Assembly (NCBI GenBank): GCA_907164885.2
Contig: OU015499.1
Coordinates: 160,290,195 to 160,354,194, forward strand
DNA: 64,000 nucleotides
Direction: 5' to 3'
Source of the DNA: Dolomedes plantarius
Lineage: Eukaryota; Arthropoda; Arachnida; Araneae; Dolomedidae
The notes beneath the pieces were generated by a model. That model ran no database searches, was not told the DNA's origin, and saw only the letters and a program-made list of their open reading frames with translations. Positions 11,685 to 22,600 of the stretch are shown one piece after another. Position 1 is the stretch's first letter, and every line of letters begins with the position of its first letter. A program made the translations under genes and the position numbers.

Positions 11685-12485
11685 CTAGCCGCTGCGCGAC
11701 CAGCATGGTCGCTTTTAGTTTTATATTTTCTTTTGCAAAACAACGCAACTGAAAGTAACATGAAAGGAATGTTACCATTACCTGTCATCACAAATATATG
11801 TTGTAAGGGGTATTCTCTATAAGGCTGATTCTAGAACATCGTGATAAAAAAAAATGTGAATTTCCATTACCTCAGAAAAGAGTTAAAGATAAGACTGAGA
11901 AACCCAACATCAATAATTTTAAAATTTACATCCCTCTATGTATGTATTATTTTCCAAAATTAGATATCTACACTTTATCATTACAACACATAAGAAATTG
12001 TTGGGGAAAAATTTAAAATATAGTGTTGATTACATCACTCTGTATGTTTTACTGTTCACAATGCAGATATCTTCACTTCATCATATCAAATAATAAATTG
12101 TTGAAAAAATTTCTTCACTTATAAAATGGAGTAAAAATTCAGCAAGTACTGAAAAAAGATAGTTAGATAATTAAATATTACTGGTTTATTGCTATGCCGG
12201 CGACGGTTAAGCCTAACCTCACGATTATTTATGCTCTCTTTCACGCCTCTCTCTTAATGAATTATTTCTTCGCTTTCATTCTTGAGACTGTTCCCAATTT
12301 TCACTCGATCGTGCAGCTCGTTTTCGAACATTCCTGATTCCAGTGCGTAAATCCATGTTGACACGTGGTTGCAAATTGCGGACAACCGCTAATGTTTACA
12401 TCTGGTAGTGGCAGCCTTTGCCATTCGGAGTATAGAAATATCGTTGATTTTTGTGCCGCATACCTACGCGTTTTATATATATAGA
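11685..12485 (-). mobile_element. Helitron family B, complete non-autonomous copy
   Basis: In complement it begins TCTATATATATAAAACGCGT and ends with a perfect hairpin, GCGACCA-TGC-TGGTCGC, then GCAGCGGCTAG. It is inserted exactly between A and T of the family A element (ATTAAA and TTCTAAA join when it is removed). 801 bp; no long frame. A sister copy is at 59317-60110. Confidence 0.85.
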
Positions 12486-12840
12486 TTCTAAAAATTAATC
12501 TTTAAAAATTCACCAAAAATCAGGAAATGGAGGTAAAAATTCGAAAAAGATTTCATTTTGAAGAAATTTTTAGGATCTTTCTCGTGATATAAATTTTATA
12601 ACCCTCAATGTATTATTTTAAATGCAAACGTAAAAAAAGTTGCAAAAACGGCTTAAAAATTTAATTTTAAAAAATCTAAGAATTTTTGAAAAATCTTTCT
12701 TAGTGCAGCCCTACACTATTAGAAGAATCGCCATGCAAAATGTCAGCCCTTTAGGTCCAGCGGTTTGGTCTGTGCGTTGTATGTCAGACAGTCAGTCAGT
12801 CAGTGAATGAATGAGTCAGTTACGGAACTGTTTTATATAT

Positions 12841-13087
12841 GAGGCGGTGAAAGGCAAAGTGGTGTAAGTCAGTAAGTCAAGTGGTGCAAGTCAAAAGAGT
12901 TTAACTGCAAAAGCTACAAAAAATTCCACCATAAATTGAACAAATTATAATTCATAACAATTATTACAATATTGCACATAATAACTATTTACAATTCCAC
13001 CATAAATTGGACATGGAGATTACATATTTGCCCCCAAATGAAGAAAGTTGAAAATGTGACTTACACCACTTTGCCTTTCAACGCCTC
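12841..13087. mobile_element. 247-bp MITE with about 30-bp terminal inverted repeats
   Basis: Left end GAGGCGGTGAAAGGCAAAGT and right end ACTTTGCCTTTCAACGCCTC are near-perfect complements that extend inward through GGTGTAAGTC. It is inserted in the TA-rich end of the Helitron, so the duplication (up to ATATAT) cannot be sized. Superfamily unassigned. The interior contains a repeated TTCCACCATAAATTG. Confidence 0.75.
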
Positions 13088-13175
13088 ATATATAGACTAC
13101 TAAAGTATAATTTTATGTTTAGAGTTCTTCCATTATCGTGGTAATAATAATAATTCATGTATTTATATTCTCTAG

Positions 13176-13437
13176 GAAAGGCAGCAAGACATTCCAAAGC
13201 TACAGCGGTCTGGTGATCTTCTTTGCGACCTTCTTGCTGAAGTTGAGCCAGGAGTGCTCCGCAGCCAGGTCGGCCACCAAAATATGCATCAACAACTGCG
13301 CCCAGTGCAAGAGAACGTTCGGGTTCTTTTTCGAAGGTCAGAAGTGCGCAGAGTCGTGCATAAAACTGAGGGGCATGCTCATGCCCGACTGCAACGACGC
13401 CAGCACCATATCGTCTTTCCTCAACAAGCTGGAATGA
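13176..13437 (+). CDS. Eclosion hormone, terminal coding exon (partial gene)
   Basis: 86 codons and TGA, preceded by a pyrimidine-rich acceptor ending TCTAG. A hydrophobic segment (GLVIFFATFLL, exon residues 11-21) looks like a signal peptide core. The mature region has the six-cysteine eclosion hormone pattern: CINNCAQC, then FFEGQKCAESC, then DC, ending FLNKLE. Eclosion hormone is a secreted neuropeptide hormone that helps trigger ecdysis behaviour through a receptor guanylate cyclase. The first base of the exon completes a codon and the exon has no Met before the signal segment, so the start lies in an upstream exon that I could not find. The frame is open upstream only to a GTG at 13138. 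A nested Helitron ends about 80 bp before this exon. Confidence 0.88.
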
Positions 13438-13564
13438 ACTGTCAAATGGACAGAGTGTAGATGTTTTTGGACCGTAGTAGTCTTAAGTGTTTATTTGGAG
13501 CGAGCCGAATTGTATTAAATTCTTCTTTGTGTCTGGGGAGGATTTCAAATAGAATGTACTCGAA

Positions 13565-13570
13565 AATAAA
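13565..13570 (+). terminator. Polyadenylation signal of the eclosion hormone gene
   Basis: Canonical AATAAA 128 bp after the stop codon, the first such hexamer downstream. The sequence between is the likely 3' UTR. Confidence 0.6.
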
Positions 13571-14414
13571 TCTAGTTTAAAGTTTAAGAGTGCCTTTGTT
13601 GGAATTAAATGCAAGTTCGAAAATTCATGCTAACGTGCAGTAGAGTATTCTGGGTTAAATCTCCCAATTTAAATCTTTATCCCATGCCTAAATAGTGTCT
13701 CTCTATCTCTCTATTCTAAAAAAAAGTAACCGCCGCCGCTGTCAAAAGCTTGTCACGCTATCGCCTCCGAAACCGCTGGGGATATGGGGTCGAGAGCGAT
13801 ACCAATGGATGCAGAAAAATGGGGAGACCAAAGTAAGACATGTCTCATCTTCGTTGGACTTTAAGTTTTTTTTATGTTTTGTGGGAAAATATTGACTTTT
13901 TCATCTTCAGATTACGATAACTCGCCAAAAAATGATCGTAGAATTTTGATCTTTCTACAATCTAAGACTACAGACATTTCTCTTTCAAACTAGACCTCAT
14001 TTGTTTAAAAATATTTTAAAACAGACTAATATTTTCATCAAAATATTAAACCCACTTTTTCGAGAAATATCGTCACATATGTAGATGTAATATCGATGCT
14101 CCTCGAGTTTTTATCTTACAAAGAAAATATTTACATCCTCTGGAAGCCGAAAGCTTTCTTATTCATATAAACCTCATTTCAAGTCTCTATCTTAAATTTT
14201 CGATTTTTAATTGAATTTTAAAGCTGATAATTCAGCAGTGTTGAAACGCCCTTCGCATTAAAGGTGACAACAGTAAATGGACTGAAGTTGTTACATTGCC
14301 CGAGAATCAGCCCTATGTATCTCGCTATTAGCCATAACAGAGGAGCGAGCCTAGGGGCTTCGCCCCTAGTGTATTAAAAAATAGATCTTTGACTGCATAA
14401 AAACAAGGTTACAG
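13571..14414. other. No gene recognised; perfect hairpin near 14350
   Basis: Downstream flank of the eclosion hormone gene. At about 14350-14370 there is a perfect hairpin, CTAGGGGC-TTC-GCCCCTAG, which resembles a Helitron 3' end, but no matching 5' TC end was assigned. The rest is AT-rich without recognised coding. Confidence 0.4.
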
Positions 14415-15049
14415 CTTCGATGTAGGGCCCCGTTGGCGATATTTTGTATTGGCGACTTTTTACATTTTACATTTGGCGCATTTGGTATCCCAGAATTCGT
14501 TTCGGCAACTCTCCCACAGTCGCTCGTGTTTGAAACTGAAATAAACCATTTTCCAGATTGTAACCCGATGGGATGCGCCATTTTCAACTTCGTACCCCGT
14601 TGAGGTAGCTTTAGTATGGTAGAATTCGTATACTGGTGGTTTGGTATACACAGAATTCGTATGTTGATAGTTTGGTATACACAGAATTCGTATGTTGATA
14701 GTTTGGTATACACAGAATTCGTTTCGGCAACCCTGCCACAGTCGCGTGACGCGGACCAGGTTGTACAGCTTTTTTCTTATTTATTTTTTATTTTGATTTA
14801 TCCGTGCCTTTTCGTGTAGATTAACTATAATTTCTCGATCTACAAAGTTTACGCTTTTTTCCTTATTGTACTTTTTTTAAAATTTATATTGTATTATTTT
14901 TAAATTTATATTGTACTATTTTTTAATTTATATTATGCAAAATTAAATTTCTATGTCATTTGTACGATATTAACGATGCGATGTTTGGCTAGGCGACAAA
15001 AAGATGTCGCCAACGCAAAATATCGCCAATAGGGGTCGTATATCGAAGG
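14415..15049. mobile_element. Non-autonomous element with inverted ends
   Basis: Left end CTTCGATGTAGGGCCCCGTT then GGCGATATTTTG; right end CAAAATATCGCC then AATAGGGGTCGTATATCGAAG. The arms are imperfect complements of about 30 bp. No clear target duplication. It contains a 31-bp tandem repeat at 14638-14722. Confidence 0.55.
14638..14722. repeat. 31-bp tandem repeat, about 2.7 copies
   Basis: The unit is GTTTGGTATACACAGAATTC followed by GTATGTTGATA, repeated with almost no divergence; the last unit runs into GTTTCGGCAAC. Confidence 0.85.
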
Positions 15050-15315
15050 TGTTCCAAAACAAGTATTATTCTGAGTATATAATGAATCCATCGTGGCAGG
15101 AGTTAATTTCAGGAGGTCGTGCGAGAAAATTCGATGCTATGAGCAACATATAGGACAGATGCTCACAGGATGCTACTTCTAAACTTGTGCATAAACGAAG
15201 GGCGAAACATTTGTAGTAACTATGACTATATTTTTTCCAGTTATTTCATGATTATTGAATCAAATTAGGCAGGAGAGACACCGTCGTTAGTGATGACTAT
15301 GATTCATTGGAATAA

Positions 15316-15475
15316 GGGGCTATTCACATTGGAGTCTGGTAGCGGAAACACTACAGTATTGAAATATCTTTAACCAATGACAAACCTCCAAACGATTAGC
15401 AACGAGATTGTTAACGCCTATGATTGGTTTATTCCCGCCTCAGCGCCATCTTTCCTTTTACGCTGTCGCTCATGA
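15316..15475. mobile_element. Diverged MITE related to the PIF/Harbinger-like family
   Basis: TAA then GGGGCTATTCACATTGGAGT; the interior shares CCAATGACAAACCTCCAAAC and ATGATTGGTTTATT with the host MITE at 52336-52704. The right inverted end is truncated. Confidence 0.5.
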
Positions 15476-15596
15476 AAATGGTTAGTAGAGGTTTTAAGAT
15501 AAAATTGCTCTACGATGTGCCGAGTTAAGAGAAGTTAAATTTAAACAAACTATTAACTAGGAGTAGTTCATTAAAGGGTACAGAAACATACGCACG

Positions 15597-15611
15597 CACG
15601 CAAGCACACGC

Positions 15612-15660
<49 letters not shown>

Positions 15661-15805
15661 TATATTCATACATATACACATACACACACACACACACATA
15701 TATATATATACATATACATATATTCATACATATACACATATACACACACACATATATATATACATATACATATATTCATACATATACACATATACATACT
15801 CACAA

Positions 15806-15852
<47 letters not shown>

Positions 15853-15858
15853 CATATA
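15597..15858. repeat. (CA)n / (CATATA)n microsatellite
   Basis: Long dinucleotide CA run merging into CATATA repeats. The reading frames here are artefacts of the repeat. It abuts the mariner-like element at a TA. Confidence 0.95.
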
Positions 15859-17178
15859 CAGTATGCCCACTAAAGTCCCTTCCTATCCTCTTAACTTCGG
15901 AACGGCTGCTGTTATATTCATAAAAGTGGTGTCTAGGTATAGTAAAGTAGCCATGCGCTACTGAATAAAACCACCTACCCCGCCACCTGGTGGAAAACTG
16001 CGGAGTTAGCATTCCTATCTCGAAAACGGAACGAGATAGGGAAAAAAGGTGATTTACAAAGTTGTAGAAAATCATCGATTTAGTACGAAAAGATACCTTG
16101 TGGACATTAATGCAAAGAATAGAACGGTTAAAACGCGCATTTGTTTTTTCGTGATTTCCTACACTGTGACGTCACGAAACTTGAACGAAAGGAGAAATGA
16201 TTATCTTTCGGGCAAAACACGACACCGCAATGTGCACAGAGGTATATTGCTTTTGATCCCCAATAAAAAAGGACCGCGGTTCAAACCTCGAGGGTTTCAT
16301 CCTTGTACTGATTGTCTTTATAAACAGAGTAGACAATACGTAGATCGTGTAAAACAGTGTCGCATCAACTCAACGCAACTTGCGCTTGGTGTTCGAAATT
16401 TTTGCAGTATGCAAATACGTAAGAAACGTCACGCCTGTTCACCTGAGACAGCTATAAAAGAGACATATTCTTGGGGTTGTAGTATGTTGATGCTCGTGGT
16501 CATGACTGAGTATTCCAAAGCTGAGATCTCCAGTGAAGCAGTATCTCGTCAAGGAATTCGGGGACCAAATAATTGGGTATGGCGGTTTAGAAGAGAGGCC
16601 TCCACGTTCGCCTGATCTGACTCCACTGGACTTTTTTCTGTGGGGATAAGTGAAACAGCAGGTGTTTTGCGACCCCTCCACAAACATTGCAGGATCTTAA
16701 ACGACGCATTACGGACGCTTATGCCAACGTGTCACGCTCTATGCTCCAACGTGAGATTCAAACGAGGATCCAAATGTGTATTGCAGCTGATGGTGAGAAG
16801 TTTGAACATCTCAAATAAAGGTATATTGTTAAAATTAGTTTTTTCCTTTCTCAGATCCTTTCGTCACGTCACAGTGTAGGAAATCACAAAAAGACAAATG
16901 CGCGTTTTAACCGTTCTATTCTTTGCATTAATGTCCACCAGGTATCTTTTCGTACTAAATCGATGATTTTCTACAACTTTGTAAATCACCTCTTTTCCTA
17001 TCTCGTTCCGTTTTCGAGATAGGAATGCTAACTCCGCAGTTTTCCACCAGGTGGCGCGGTAGGTGGTTTCATTCAGTAGCGCATGGCGACTTTACTACAC
17101 CTAGACACCACTTTTATGAATATAGCAGCAGCCGTTCTGAAGTTAAGAGGGTGGGAAGAGACTTTAGTGGGCATACTG
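15859..17178 (+). mobile_element. Mariner-like element with about 330-bp inverted repeats, dead transposase
   Basis: Ends CAGTATGCCCACTAAAGTC and GACTTTAGTGGGCATACTG, each next to TA. The inverted repeats run for about 330 bp (15859-16190 and 16850-17178), far longer than in usual mariners. Inside, the plus strand reads RPPRSPDLTPLDFFLWG before a stop at about 16647, the third catalytic region of a Tc1/mariner-type DDE transposase. Frameshifts and stops surround it and most of the upstream half is not recognisable. A frame at 16049-16615 runs across the left arm and is probably not a protein. Confidence 0.75.
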
Positions 17179-17310
17179 TATATATACATATACATACATA
17201 TACATATACATATACATGTATATATATATATATATTATACATACATACATATACATGTGTGTGTATATATATATATATATACACACACACATACATGTGG
17301 GAAATTTATT
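17179..17310. repeat. (TA)n / (CATA)n microsatellite
   Basis: Simple repeat continuing the tract on the other side of the mariner-like element, as expected for insertion into a TA-rich microsatellite. Confidence 0.9.
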
Positions 17311-17675
17311 CCCATGGTTGAAATATCAAAATGCAATAACACGTATTCTTGACTAACGTTTAATCAAACACAAACCATTTACAACTTATGGTCACAACAT
17401 ATTATCACAATAAGAAAAACAGAATGTCAGTGCCCGTCTGACACGACATTAACACTCATCTAGCGAGAGCCAGATAATAGAGCCTGCAATGTGCAGTCAG
17501 TAAAAGTAAAAACACAGCGTGCTATTTTCATCCAGTGAAAATAAAAATAATGTGCGTTCCATTGAAAGAGGTTGAGTTGCAATTCGTAGCACGGCGTGTG
17601 TCTTGTAACTCTAAAACATCCGTGTTGCCAGAAGAGTGGAATTCTCACATACATATATATATATATACATACATA

Positions 17676-18940
17676 CAGGTGGTTATCAAAATTATGGAAG
17701 CACCTATCAGCATCAGTGGTGTTTACGAATGTGCTCCGTATTCCTTAAAAACAAGTTTGGTGACTGGTATTTTTTTTTAAATTTAATATAGTGTATGTAT
17801 TTATCTACTGTCAGGTAGCAGTAATAAAGCTAAGGGCATCGTGCTTTTGGGGGGAACAGCATAAAATGTCAAACCTTGCAGACGTTGCGAAAAAGGCAAA
17901 TTGTTTGAGCGAGTTTAAATCGGAGTATCTGTTACTGCAACCCCCAGGCTAATGGGTGTTTTTCGAGCTATGGTATCGAAAGTCATGATAGCATACAGAG
18001 TGCACGGAAAAACATCCTTTGCCAAACAGAATAGTGGATGAAAGGGAGAGCCGAGTGAAAGAGACGGACGAGGTATCGAAGCGGATTGTGACACGAAGAA
18101 AGAAAACAACTGCAACCAAAATGACCGAAGAGCTCAATCTGCATCTGCATGTTCCGGTATCAACCATTAGAGGTAGAAGAGAACTTCTCAAACAAAGCCT
18201 TTACGGAAAAGTAGCTATTCCCAAACAACTTGTAACAGATGCCAATACAAAATATCGTCCACAATGTTCCTACAAGCGCAAATCCTAGTCGAGTAATATA
18301 TTGAAAATCGGCATTTGGTCTGATGAATCATTGTTCCTCACAACAGGATGTACATATGTCTGGAGAACACCAACACAAGCTTAAGATTCTGGCTGTCTCA
18401 TCTCAACTGTCAATCAAGGAGATAGATCTATCAGGGTTTGGAATGGCATCTCGTGGTTTTCTTCAGGCCCTATCGTAACCTTAAAAGGGAGATTGAATGG
18501 GAAGGACTATGTCATAATTTTAGCTCACTAGTCCATCCTATAGTGCAAACATTGTTTCTTGCAGGAGATGACATTCTCCAGGATGATAATCCCCCTATAC
18601 ATACAGGTAAATCTGTCAAGTATGGGTTTGAAGAGCATGAAAAAGAAGTCAAATATCTTATCTTGCTCTGTACAATCCCCCCCCAACTATATATCATCCA
18701 ACCACTGTGATCTGTATAAGCGGATAGAGCCAGGTATCGATATCGACTACAGCATCTGTACAGGAATTTTCATTTTTCTCTGAAGAATGGTATAATATAT
18801 TCTTAACCACTATTCATGACTTGTATAATCTAATTCCAAGGTGAATGAGGGGGTATTACATGACAAAGGTGATTCTGTGCCATTTTAATAAATGTTTTCA
18901 TGATGTTTCTTAGTGTTTCCATTATTTTGATAACCACCTG
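17676..18940 (+). pseudogene. Tc1 element with broken transposase
   Basis: Ends CAGGTGGTTATCAAAATTAT and ATTATTTTGATAACCACCTG are inverted, next to TA. The plus strand gives RIVTRRKKTTATKMTEELN then VSTIRGRRELL (second helix-turn-helix), IWSDESLFLTTG (first catalytic Asp region) and ISWFSSGPIVTLKGRLNGKD; a later frame gives LQDDNPPIHTG (second catalytic region, usually DNAP.H). Stops and frameshifts separate these pieces. 1,265 bp. Confidence 0.82.
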
Positions 18941-18956
18941 TATATATATATATATA

Positions 18957-19130
18957 CAGCGGAATCTCGATCTATCGTTTTTCAAGGAACCAATTAAAAT
19001 GAACGATAAATGTGGGAAAACGATAGATGCAGAAACATAACTAAGCAATATGACCGTTGGGACTGGATAAAATGAACGACACATACGGAAAAACGATGGA
19101 TCCGAAAACGATCGATCGAGATTCCACTGC

Positions 19131-19133
<3 letters not shown>
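18957..19133 (-). mobile_element. pogo-like MITE, family P1
   Basis: Ends CAGCGGAATCTCGATCTATC and TCGATCGAGATTCCACTG, flanked by TA-rich sequence. It is the reverse complement of the copies at 20454 and 20635. The internal mirror of CGTTCATTTTATCC motifs suggests near-palindromic structure. Confidence 0.75.
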
Positions 19134-19200
<67 letters not shown>

Positions 19201-19208
19201 CATATACA
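19134..19208. repeat. (TA)n microsatellite
   Basis: Uninterrupted TA repeat at the end of the P1 MITE. Confidence 0.95.
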
Positions 19209-19536
19209 TTTATAATGTAACTAATTTGCCACTCCAGAAGGTGGGCACCTCCCAGTTTGAGAAGCACTGGTGTACACTGTTATATATTTTGCATCCACTC
19301 AAAAGCAAATGCAATTTCTGAATTTTAATCTTTAGTAGTGAAAATCAAGGATTCACTAACATTAAGAGGCAATGTTTTTAATTTTTAATAAAATAAATGA
19401 AGCAATGTTTGTAATGTATTGATATAAAAAATAAAAACAAGCAAAATAATACCTTCAGTGATTTTTAATACTGTAAAAAAACAGAAAACAATATATTACA
19501 TTGATTTTAATAAAATATATAGAATAGGTCAATTTT

Positions 19537-19614
19537 CTAAGTAGCCGGATTTAAACTTAACAACCCCAGCATGCCTTGAAGAGACTTCATCTGGGTGTCA
19601 TCACATAATTGGTC
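19537..19614 (-). CDS. EMC2: EMC2 coding exon 9 with stop
   Basis: Residues 264-288 then TAG. It reads [20 protein letters not shown] and ends LNPAT. The pattern resembles the weakly conserved C terminus (a helix with M..L) of other EMC2 proteins. Acceptor TTTCAG. A possible polyadenylation hexamer ATTAAA on the minus strand lies at about 19511-19506; no AATAAA was seen close by. Confidence 0.85.
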   Translation of the reverse strand, partial: DQLCDDTQMKSLQGMLGLLSLNPAT

Positions 19615-22600
19615 CTGAAAATACAAAAAGAATCATCAATGCTTACATTTAGTCTTTCAAATAAAAATAAAACAGCTAAAAACTAAACATATTCTCTAGC
19701 CAAACAAACTCAATTCTGAAAACTGAACTTCAGGATTCTCTAGGCCAGGGGTTCTTAAACTCATGTAGTCCGAGGACCCCCTCTTGAGCAACATTTCTTT
19801 TTGCGGACCCCATCCCAACTCTACGCATTTTAAGTCATTTTTGAGACTTAATTTCTGGCTCAATAATCTCATAGGCACTACGTTATAATAAATATTGGGA
19901 AAAATGTATCGCTGGTTATTTTAATAAATGGTCTTGCACATTTATAGAGACAAACATTTTTATTAGAACATAGAACCAGGGCCTTTTTATCGCATGGGCA
20001 TATCGGACTTTGCCCAGGGCCCCCTGATGCTAGGGGGCCCCCCAAACACCCTTGGTGTATGCACCTAGTACTTCTAATAGTATGTATAGCCCATGGATAG
20101 TTCTTATTTTTATAAATGTTCGTAAGGTGGGGGCCCCCAAATAGCATCTGCCCAGGGGCCCCCAGTGTTCATAATCGGGCACTGCATAGAACAAAAAACA
20201 TAAAATGAATAAAAACAGTAGTAAAAAGAATTTTAAAAGTTACAAATCATAATACATTAAACTCGTACAAACATTTCTTGGTAAAATATTGGTCAAAATA
20301 GATCTATCTTATTATGTTTTCTGTAAATGATTTTTACTTAATGAGATGGGTGCAGTGGTTCTCTTGAAACCAGAACCGCAATGTGAGGCTTTATGTTGGA
20401 AAGTTTTGTCCGCTTCTACATTGAGTTTGTTTCTATACTTTGATTTCATATACAGTGGAATCTCGATCGATCGTTTTCGGATCCATCGTTTTTCTGTATG
20501 TGTCGTTCATTTTATCCAGTCCCAACGATCATATTGCTTAATTATGTTTCTGTATCTATCGTTTTCCCACATTTATCGTTCATTTCAATCGGTCCCTTGG
20601 AAAACGATAGATTGAGATTCCACTGTATATACAGTGGAATCTCGATCGATCGTTTTCGGATCCATCGTTTTTCCGTATGTGTCGTTCATTTTATCCAGTC
20701 CCAATGATCATATTGCTTAGTTATGTTTCCGCATCTATCGTTTTCCTGCATTTATCGTTCATTTCAATCGGTCCCTTGAAAAACGGTCGATCGAGATTCC
20801 ACTGTATATAACAGTACCGAAAAAGCCTGTATACATAAATATGTTGTGCAGAACGGAATCAAACGTTGGAGGGCTTCATTTGCAAGTGCACGGTATAATC
20901 AGATCTGAGAAATAACCAAAAGTTTGAGAGTTCATTTTTGTTGAATTGTAGTTTCAAAGACGTATCGCATGATAATTCCACGAGAATATCTTATTCAAGT
21001 ATAGATTGTTAATGTCAAAATTGTTTCGCGGACCCCCAGGGGTCTGTGGACCACAGTTTAAGAATCTATGCTCTAGGCCATATAACAACCGTATTTCAAA
21101 CTATACAAGAGTTTTCTATGATACACTCTTCGACAAGCTTCTTTTCTGTACTATATTTTATGTTTTCTATAAATCTTATTTCATGTAATATTTTGCGAAA
21201 AATTGCCACAAATTCTAGCAACACCAAAGTCGGATTATTCCAAAACAACAGGAACACAAAGCAACCGCAAACCCAAGAAAAAAATTAACAAAGAAAACTA
21301 ATATCAAACTAATTAATATAGTTTTACATTGGGCTGGGGAGAAGGACTCCCAGACCTGGGTTTTTCAATAACCATATGGGTATATGGATTTTTTTTGTTA
21401 AAAAAATATCTCAAAATTAGGATTTTTCCATGGAAAGCAATATAGCAAAAATTTAATATTTGTTATAGTTTAACAACAAGTCAGTTTAATATAAAAAAAA
21501 TACAGCTTACAATAACAATTGTATGAGCTTGAAAAATGATTCCATGAAGGTAAATAAATGGATACTAATCATGATATACTGCCCTTTTACACAAACCATA
21601 CCAGAAATCCAGTATTTGTATCAGTATCATATAAAAAATGGATTCGGTAATCTCAAATAGGAAATCTTATCACAATAACCCATTAGACAATTTTACCTCG
21701 CTCTTCTGAGAGCATCTTCATGAATTAATAGAATCGCAACAAAAGATTGGCCCAAGGTAGCCTAGTGGTAGTGAATTGGCTTTCGGTGTTGAAAGTTCTC
21801 GGATTGAATCCCGACAAATTCAATTCAATAAATCCGTGTCTAAGCTGTGATGTATATTTTTGATCATTTATTGTATGTAAACAACGAAACTTGTGATTTT
21901 TATCTGTATTTTATATGTGCTATGTGGTAACGATATGGGGGTTGATGTTCGAACTTTGTGCATGCGATACAGTTGTGAGATAATCTTTTTTTTTTTAACT
22001 TCATTTAATTAAGTATGTTTTAATTCTTCTATTTCCCAAATAAACAAGATTTGATTATGAATGCTTTCTTTAGGCCGGATAGGGGCATGTTCGATTTGTA
22101 GACCGTTAAGTCCCTCTAGGAGGTCAGAGAGGGTGGGTGAGGGTACGATCTACCCAGATGCCACCATTCTGGGTGCCTAGTCAAAACAGAGGTGGAACCT
22201 GGATCAAATGAAGTGGAACCATTTCAGGAAGAATTCAAGGTTAACCAGCTGCAGTTACATTCCAAGCAGCCTATTGCAAAATTATAACGAAAATTAGAAT
22301 ATTCTCGATAATTTGCATTTAGTGAATGAAAATACAATCAGAGTTTAACTGTAACCGGAAAATGACAGTTATGTCATTTTCCAACATGGCGTTTAAAAAA
22401 AAAAAAAAAAAATATATCGTTCGGAGCATTCATACGATGTATTCTCGGAATATTTTTAGGTGCTTCTTTATTGTGCATAGTTTCCGGAATATAATTAAAG
22501 TTAGGGATAGCGACCTTTTATAAATAAAATATGCCAATAAATAGCGTTAGCTTCCAACAAAAAGTCCTACTGGGCTAGATGCGACCCGCAGGCTGCAAGT

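Larger units (their letters stand above)
11352..13096 (-). mobile_element. Helitron family A, complete but carrying two insertions
   Basis: Plus-strand left end CTAGCTGAAAACCCGCGC after an A; right end about 13096 (TATATAGA). A family B Helitron at 11685-12485 and a MITE at 12841-13087 interrupt it. Removing both gives a normal family A copy. It lies just upstream of the eclosion hormone exon. Confidence 0.8.
19746..21070. mobile_element. hAT element in the last EMC2 intron, with nested MITEs
   Basis: Starts CAGGGGTTCTTAAACTC and ends CAGTTTAAGAATCTATG, flanked by exact 8-bp duplications CTCTAGGC (19738-19745 and 21071-21078). Inside are another hAT MITE (19977-20184) and two P1 pogo MITEs. 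Confidence 0.88.

Noticed and set aside
13138..13175. Extension of the eclosion hormone frame upstream to 13138
   Set aside because: The frame opens at GTG, not ATG, and the segment looks like an intron end with an acceptor at 13171-13175.
15557..16075. Open frames of about 60-90 residues across the CA/TA tracts
   Set aside because: Low-complexity translations of microsatellites (runs of C/V/Y/I).
16049..16615. 188-residue frame, the longest on the plus strand
   Set aside because: It runs through the terminal inverted repeat of the mariner-like element; the recognisable transposase motif lies in another frame.
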